Part shown: piece after piece, positions 57,720 through 64,000 of the stretch
Position numbering within the stretch: the first letter of the stretch is position 1
Layout: every line of letters begins with the position of its first letter
Assembly: GCF_019393635.1 (NCBI RefSeq)
Contig: NC_057861.1
Location: 63,056,532-63,120,531, forward strand
Direction: 5' to 3'
DNA from: Dromiciops gliroides
Lineage: Eukaryota; Chordata; Mammalia; Microbiotheria; Microbiotheriidae
Length of the DNA stretch: 64,000 bases
Made by a program: the position numbers and the translations under genes
The notes under the pieces: model-generated
Told to the model about the DNA's origin: nothing
The model's input: only the letters and a program-made list of their open reading frames with translations
The model's database searches: none

Positions 57720-57885
57720 CTAGAAAGGCAAGAGTGGCAAAGCTGGCATTTTTGGGCGGGGCAATGAGGGTTAAGTGACTTGCTCAGGGTCACGCAGTTA
57801 GTGTCAAGTGTCTGAATCCAGATTTGAACTCAGGTCCTCATGAATCCAGGGCTGGTGCTTTATCCACTCTTCCACCTAGCTACCA
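57720..57885 (-). mobile_element. Young tRNA-derived SINE
   Basis: GGGGCAATGAGGGTTAAGTG to CCACCTAGCTACC in reverse orientation. It lies 60 bases from the next SINE. Confidence 0.88.
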
Positions 57886-57898
57886 GGACCTCTGATTC

Positions 57899-58078
57899 TT
57901 TTTTTTTGTTTGTCTGTTTGTCTGTTTGTTTGTTTTTGTTTTTTTTAGTGAGGCAATTGGGATTAGGTGACTTGCCCAGAGTCACACAGCCAGTAAGTGT
58001 TAAGTGTCTGAGGCCGGATTTGAACTCAGGTACTCCTGACTCCAGGGCCAGTGCTCTATCCACTGTGCCATCTAGCTG
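57899..58078 (-). mobile_element. Young tRNA-derived SINE
   Basis: A (TTTG/TCTG)n-rich tail, AGTGAGGCAATTGGGATTAG body and CCATCTAGCTG head. Confidence 0.9.
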
Positions 58079-58660
58079 GGTTAAGGATTCTTAACCCAGG
58101 GCCAAAGGACACCAGATAGATTTCAGACAAATCCATGAACTTGGATAGGGGGAAAAAAAATTTACATCTTTATTTTCTACTCGAATTGAAATGGATAATT
58201 TTCTTCAATTATTTTAAAACATTATTTTGAGATGAAAGGGGTTCATGGCATACTGAAAAGATTAAGAACTTGGGCTCTAAATGGAGTCTTTTTTTCCAGT
58301 ATACACACTAAGCTCCACACCCTTTTTGATAAAATATTGATTGGTGCAGAGAGGGGTGAAAGGAACTTGGGAGTAAAGACCTTACTAGTGGTTTAGTTCT
58401 TTTTAGACTTCTCACAATTCCAAATGCCCCTTCTGACCATGCCTCATAAAAATGTCAAGTTATTGAAAGGAATGGAGTTTACAATATAATAAAAGATGAA
58501 AGGGGATCACTGGCTCTGGTATTAAAGAACCTGGGTTCAAATCCTACAACATTTGAGTCTTACTACTTACATGATATTAGGGAAGACGTAACCTCTTTAG
58601 GTCTCAGTTTTCTCAACTGTAAAATGAGGTCTACGTGGCTGTTGAGGTTCCTTCCGCTTG
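58079..58660. other. Mostly unassigned, with a MIR piece at about 58500-58640
   Basis: CCTGGGTTCAAATCCTAC and CTCAGTTTTCTCAACTG are MIR phrases. The rest is unrecognised. Confidence 0.4.
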
Positions 58661-58662
58661 TG

Positions 58663-58800
58663 ATTTCTCTCTCTCTCTCTCTGTCTCTGTGTCTCTGTCT
58701 TCTCCCCTCCCTCTCTCTCTCTCCAACCATCTCTTCCCTCCTTCCTCTCCCTTCTTCCCACTTAATGCATTTATATGTGTGTGTGTATGTATATATAGCA
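58663..58800. repeat. (TC)n-rich tract followed by TG/TA repeat
   Basis: CTCTCTCTCTCTCTGTCTCTG and CTCTCTCTCTCTCC runs, then ATGTGTGTGTGTATGTATA. Open frames here are repeat products. Confidence 0.85.
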
Positions 58801-58849
58801 TTGTGGTAGATAGGATACAGATCTGACCTCCAAACCAACTCTCAGAAGC

Positions 58850-60260
58850 ATATTGCCTACATAAAGCCCTTTATCATTTGATTCCCATCTACCTTTCCAC
58901 TATTGTTTCATATTACTCCCCTTCTTATACTCTCTATTTCACTCAAACTGGTCTCCAAAGCTGTTTCCTGTACATAATCAGTCAATCAATCAATCATCTA
59001 ATCAATCAACATGTATTAAGTGCTGATGACTGCCAGGCACTGTGCTAAATACTGGGAAAACAAAAAGAGGCAAAAGACAGTCCCTGGCCTGAGGAGCTCA
59101 CAATCTAGTGATGAAGACAACATGCAAACAAATATATACGAACAAGCTATATACGGGATACATAAGGGGAAAAATTTAACCGAGGAAAGATACTAGAATG
59201 AACAGAAGTTGGGAAAAGCTTCCTGTAGAAGATGGGATCTTAGGTGGGACTTGTAGGGAGCCAGGGAAGGGAGTAAGGCAGTAATCTGTTTCCATGCAGT
59301 GGCAGTCCCCTTATGCCTGGAACTTCTCTTCAGAGAATCCCCAACCTCCTTTCTTCTAGAGACCTTTTCTGACTTCCTCCTCCACCCCCTTCTCCCCCTG
59401 AGCTATCAAAACATTTTTTCCCTCTTGAAATTACTTTGAATATATTACAGCCCTAGTCAGTAAGTTCCCAAAAGCAGTAAGTATTTGGTTTGGTTTTTTT
59501 AGCCTATGTTTCCTTATGCCTTGAGCATAATAAATGTTTGTTGAATTGAATTGAAGTTAACTTGATAAAAACAAAAAAGAAACTCAGCAAAAGTGCTCTG
59601 AGAACATTGAGGAAGGAAAAATTCTTTTCCCATGGGAGAAGGGTTAGGGAAGGTTTCACAGTGTAGCATGTGACTTGAGTTGGGACCCTGAAGAAAGAGA
59701 CTCCCAAATGGTGGAAAATAGGGAGGGCTGTGGGAAGGGAAAGGATACGTAAATTGGAGCCAGATTGTGAAGGAGCCTGGATGCCAGGGGTCACAATTTT
59801 AAATGTTATTCAATAGGCAATAGGGAACCATGGAAGGTCTTTGAGTACAGGAATTGTTATGACAGTTAGGAAGATGAATTGGTTTTTGGTTTTTTTGCAT
59901 GCATTTTGCATGATTGAAGAGGGAGTAGACTGAAGGCCTGGAAACCAGCTAAGAGATCTATTTATAATCAGAGAAGACAGGAAGCCAAATTTGGGAATTG
60001 CAAAGAAAGTGGCATGAGATGTGAGATTTCAAGAGAAACAAAAGGACTTAGCAATTGATTGGATGTAAGTGTGTATGTGGGGTGAAGTGGGGACAGGAGA
60101 TGGAATATGGAGTCAAAGATGATTCATTAGATTTCTAAACTGGTGACATAGTGATCTGCTGTATGGCATACCATCTGCAGATAAAATAAGAGGCTGGGTG
60201 GAGTGGAGGAAAGGTTATAAGACAATTTTGGAAATATCCATTAGAGCAGTTGGGAAATAT
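58850..60260. mobile_element. L2 remnants in both orientations
   Basis: Plus-strand L2 (TTTATCATTTGATTCCCATC) at 58850-58985, a reversed L2-class element (TCAATCAATCAATC..GTATTAAGTGC, GCTTCCTGTAGAAGATGGG) at 58986-59290, a plus-strand L2 3' end at about 59300-59560 (AATAAATGTTTGTTGAATTG), then the reversed element again to about 60260. Confidence 0.65.
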
Positions 60261-60507
60261 ATGGAAATGTGCAAGAGTCAATTTTATCCATCTCAATTAG
60301 GCAACATGGAACTAAAGCACTACATCGTGAGTTCAATTCAAGGATTCCCCATTAGGATTCCAGAATCAGAAGGGACTTTAGGGATTTCCTGGTCTGAGAC
60401 TTGTTCAATTTTTTAATGCCATAGATCCCTTTGGCAGACCAGTGAAGCCTATGCACCTTTTCTTAGAATAAGGGTTTTCAATGCATAAAATAAAATATAC
60501 ATGATAA
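60261..60507. other. Unassigned sequence
   Basis: Nothing recognised. Confidence 0.25.
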
Positions 60508-61136
60508 TGTCATGGGGCGCAGAGCACCCCAGAATTTCTCTGGGGCACACCGAGGAAACTTCTCCTTGAGAAACTAAACCAGAGAACAGATAACGCCTAG
60601 AGAGATAAGCTGAACCAAACCGGACTGAGCTAGCTTCGGATTCCTACCCTTCATTCTGGTCTCCCTTACTCTGGAGAGATAAGTTTGGGTGTGGCTTCGG
60701 CCTTTGTGTTCTGAGGAGGGATCCATAGCCACCCCTCACCCAATTCCTTTAGTCACTACCAGTGGGGGATGGTCCTCCACTGCTCACCCAATTCCCCCAG
60801 CTACCACCAGTGGGGGATGGTCCTCTCTCACTAAAGGAACTTTTCAGGGGCAGATGGTCCACCCCCATCAGTCCTCTATAAAAGTACCTTCCGGTCTCCT
60901 GTTCGAGGAGATTTGGTACCTCTGAGCCATGTGCTTTATGCCAAATCTCCCCATGAAAAGTCTAAGGATTTCTTTCATGGTTTCCCTCCCCCGACCCTTC
61001 CCTTCCCTTACTCCTAAATAAACTATCACCTTGTTCTAACTAAGTTTTGTGTGCAAGAGGGTGTAATTCTTTAAAGAGGAATTCCCAAGAACCCCAACCC
61101 CAACCCCACCCCGTACCCCGATTTCCCACTATATCA
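60508..61136 (+). mobile_element. Solo LTR, family A (629 bp), duplication ATAA
   Basis: Closely similar to the LTR at 17433, with TGTCATGGGG start, CTATATCA end and ATAA on both sides (60504-60507, 61137-61140). TATAAAAG at 60877, AATAAA at 61017-61022, and the same two 48 bp U3 units (60729-60776, 60777-60824). Confidence 0.94.
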
Positions 61137-62954
61137 ATAACTTCTATACAGTTGTCAACATATTAACACAATTTTTTTTTTAAATCACAGACCCCAAGTT
61201 AAAAACCCCAGATCTAATTCAACTTCCTAATTTACAAAAAAGGAATTTAGACCCAAGAGAGTGTTTGGCTTACCTAGGATCAAACAGGCAGGGAGTAGAA
61301 GATTAGGAATTCAGGCCAACACTGGCTCCAGTGATTGTGTTCAGCATCTCGGAGAGGACAAAAGTAGGTGCACGATAAATATTTGTTGAATTAAATTGAA
61401 TGTGAAAATTGGTAAGGTCCCTTCGAGTCATCTCATTTGGGCTCCTCCCAGGTCCTACTGAAGGGTGGAGTAAAAAGTGGGAGTCCCAGAACAGGAAATA
61501 CCAGTCCCAACTCTTGGTTCCACCTTAAATCACTTGATTCTAGAAACCTCAGTCTAGGAATAGTCCTGGGGCTTCACCAAGGAGACCCAGACACCTGTGT
61601 TCCTGTAGGAGGCATGGGCTAATGCCTAGAATTCTGGGTTCCTGAAAGTACTTAACAGGCTTGGACGTTGGGATCTAGGGGGCCTTCACACCTGGGGATC
61701 TCTGAAGGCATAAGATACCTGTCTCCCTTGGGGATGGGGGCAGTGAAACTAGATGCCTGAGTTCCTGAGAGGGTGGTAGATGAGAGATCAAAAGCCTGTG
61801 ACCCCAAAATGGAGTACAAACCCTGGTTCTCTATGGGAACTTACATCAAGGTACATATCCTTGGTGTGAAAGATGCAAGATCTCTGAGGAAATCCAAGGC
61901 TTACCTGGCTGCTTGCTGTCAGAGTAATTGGAGTCTTGAGACGCAGGAGTCTAGCCTCTAAGTTTCCTGATCAGGTAGGCAAAGCCCAGATGCCTAACAC
62001 CAGCTGCTCAGAGACCCCACCCATTCATTTACCCAACCCCTCCTCTCTCCATACATATACACACATATATCCTAGGAAAGGTGGGCTAGATGCCTATATC
62101 TTTGGGAGGGAATAGGGGAACCCATCTCCTATCCCCCCTTTTAGGAAATTCCACCTCTATACTTAACCTGAGACACTAGTCTCAAGGGATTTTAGGACCC
62201 CAGCCCCAGCCCACACACCCTCAGGGAAGATAGGCATAGGTCCCTGAGGGGACTCAGGGATGATTGTCAAGGGGTGAATTGCAGTGCACCATCCATCTTG
62301 GCCCCACTGAATCAGACCTATGGGGATGGAGAGGAAAGCACCCCATCCTGTACCTCAAAGCATCTATGAGATAGTTACATGAAGACCTAAAAGGAAAGGA
62401 ATGGGAGGGGATATGAAAAGGAAAAAGCCTAGGGATCTAATTCTACTTTTTTTCATTATATGACTGAGGGGAATCATTTTCTTTCTGCTGGCCTCAGTTT
62501 CTTCTACACAAAATTGGATAGAGATAGGGTGCTAGACTCTTGATCTCTAAGCTCCACCTGACCTGATGATTCCCTGACTTGGACATCATGCAACACAGAG
62601 CAGGTCAGCTGTTTCTAGTTTATCAGGCAGAAGCCTCAGGTACGGCTCTGGAAAAATGTTGAGGGCTTGAATCAAGCATTCCAGTTATTGAGAGCAGGAA
62701 AAAGCCCCCAAAGACCCATGCTGTCTCCCAGAGAGACAGAATATTGTCTCAAGGAGACCCAAAGGAGCTCAGAAGACCCAGAAGACCTAAAAGACCACCT
62801 GAAGACCCACACTATCCTAAAAAAAAAAAGTTATTGGGGAGTCTTCCAAGGGTTTTTATCCTCTTTATCAAAAGAGGCAACTAATTGGTTAAGATCATTC
62901 AATTCCATTGGTTGACATGATTTGAAGGTGGTGTACATTAAAATGAACTCTACA
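61137..62954. other. Unassigned, largely repeat-poor sequence
   Basis: Only a MIR/L2 trace at about 61225-61395 is seen. On the minus strand GCAGCCAG/GTAAGCC near 61905 looks like a splice donor and could end a non-coding 5' exon of FUT2, but nothing else supports it. Short plus-strand frames have no motifs. Confidence 0.35.
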
Positions 62955-63105
62955 GGGGTGGCTAGGTGGTGCAGTGGATAAAGCACTGGCCCTGGATTCA
63001 GGAGTACCTGAGTTCAGACACTTGACACTTACTGGCTGTGTGACCCTGAGCAAGTCACTTAACCCCCATTGCCCTGCAAAACAAAAACAAAAACAAACAA
63101 AAAAA
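62955..63105 (+). mobile_element. Young SINE with a small internal deletion
   Basis: GGGGTGGCTAGGTGGTGC head. About 17 bases after GAGTTCA are missing. It is flanked by GAACTCTACAG and GAACTCTACAA. Confidence 0.92.
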
Positions 63106-63234
63106 GAACTCTACAAATGACATCAGGGAAAAGAAAGCAAAAGACCTTCACTGAAGTTTCTCAAGGCAAAGTTCATTCATTACCTGGGGATGGTTAAATT
63201 CCATCAGTCCACAGATCTAGACAAAAGAATTTAG

Positions 63235-63393
63235 GGGGCAGTTAGGTGGCACAGTGGATAAAGCACTGGCCCTGGATTCAGGGAGGATCTGAGTTCAAAT
63301 CCGGCCTCAGACACTTGACATTTACTAGCTGTGTGACCCTGGGCAAGTCACTTAACCCTCACTGCTCCACCAAAAAAAGAAAAGAAAAAAAAA
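63235..63393 (+). mobile_element. Young tRNA-derived SINE
   Basis: GGGGCAGTTAGGTGGCACAG head, full body and an A-rich tail. Confidence 0.92.
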
Positions 63394-63395
63394 GT

Positions 63396-63635
63396 GAATG
63401 GACCTCCCTTCCCAGAACGATTTCTTATTACTTCATTGCACTCTATGTTCTAGCCAAATTGTCCTTGATATTCCTACAAGAAGACATCCCATTTCCTCAT
63501 TCCATACTTTTGTACAGACTGTTCTTCTCTGTCTGGAACATTCTCCTTTTCACTTTCACCTTTTAGAATCTCCACCTTCCTTCAAGGCTCAGATCAAAGT
63601 GCGACTTTCTTTATGAATCCTATCTTGTTTCCTTG
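63396..63635 (+). mobile_element. L2 LINE remnant, then a TATG-type repeat
   Basis: CTGTCTGGAACATTCTCC and CTTCCTTCAAGGCTCAGATC are L2 coding phrases. 63640-63745 is a TATATG/TACACA dinucleotide-rich tract. Confidence 0.7.
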
Positions 63636-63745
63636 TTTCATATGTAGATGTATGTGTATATGTGTATACATACATGCACATATACACATATCTACATATA
63701 TACACACATATAATGTATATTTATGTGTATATATGTATGTGTGTA

Positions 63746-64000
63746 TATCCATTGTAAAAATGGATACCTTGATTTGCTTGAGGCGCCCACCCCCATTATC
63801 CAGGTAACCAGAATTGTTTGAGGACTTGGCTTGACATACCAACAATCTTTTGCTGTGACCAAGAGTAAGCCTAGCTGGACATGCAGAAAATCAACAACTC
63901 TGAAGCAAATTAAGCTTATGCCAGCTTTGAAGTAGACCCTGAGCCATTTGATGGTTTATGGACCTTAAGAGAGACATCTTTATCTCCAGAGACTCCCCTA
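63746..64000. other. Unassigned sequence
   Basis: Nothing recognised. Confidence 0.25.

Noticed and set aside
1514..63566. Recurring small frames containing DLPRVTQLVSVK or ALDSGGPEFKSSLRHLTLT
   Set aside because: These are the sense and antisense readings of the young SINE, not a protein family.

Overview
The window looks like marsupial nuclear DNA. The sequence itself shows dozens of copies of a short tRNA-derived SINE (head GGGGCAGCTAGGTGG, B-box-like GAGTTCAAATCC, A-rich tail), L1 elements with a marsupial-type 5' leader (GACTTCCAGGGCAGAGCC), old L2 and MIR copies, RTE-like LINE remnants and many solo LTRs. I cannot name the species.

One intact protein-coding gene is visible: a single-exon, 335-residue galactoside alpha-1,2-fucosyltransferase of the FUT2 (secretor) type on the minus strand at 44702-45709. 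It has a convincing splice acceptor directly before its ATG, so a non-coding 5' exon must lie upstream (higher coordinates). I found no second fucosyltransferase and no exon of the usual mammalian FUT2 neighbours. Everything else long enough to be an ORF falls in a repeat, in microsatellite sequence, or in unassigned sequence without family motifs.

Layout. 0-4 kb: unique or old sequence with four young SINEs. 4-9.4 kb: an L1 3' end split by an LTR, then an L2 copy interrupted by a 2.8 kb block holding further LTRs. 9.4-25.5 kb: a field of one LTR family (A) in both orientations, a decayed ~30 bp tandem array, purine/pyrimidine microsatellites, and L1 fragments. 25.5-36.8 kb: L2 remnants with LTR family B, an RTE LINE tail, and opposing L1 pieces. 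36.8-40.1 kb: a long minus-strand L1 carrying an LTR of family C. 40.1-46.4 kb: mostly unique sequence around the fucosyltransferase, with old MIR/L2. 46.5-48.6 kb: a broken RTE-like reverse transcriptase. 48.6-52.9 kb: L2, then a minus-strand L1 carrying LTRs of families B and C. 52.9-64 kb: a duplicated unassigned segment, an L1 with intact ends but most of ORF2 deleted, an A-family LTR, L2 pieces and young SINEs.

The genes do not form a pathway here. The interest lies in how the repeats are stacked. At least ten LTRs have matching target duplications (nine of 4 bp, one of 5 bp), which fixes their ends to the base and points to a gammaretrovirus-like (ERV1) integrase. None retains internal gag, pol or env sequence that I can see. 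Young SINEs repeatedly re-used the same target site, most strikingly the conserved AAAGAATTACAC stretch of two different family A LTRs. An L1 segment carries an antisense SINE-like stretch just after ORF1. No CRISPR array, operon, rRNA or functional tRNA gene is present, and I do not see a new multi-gene system.
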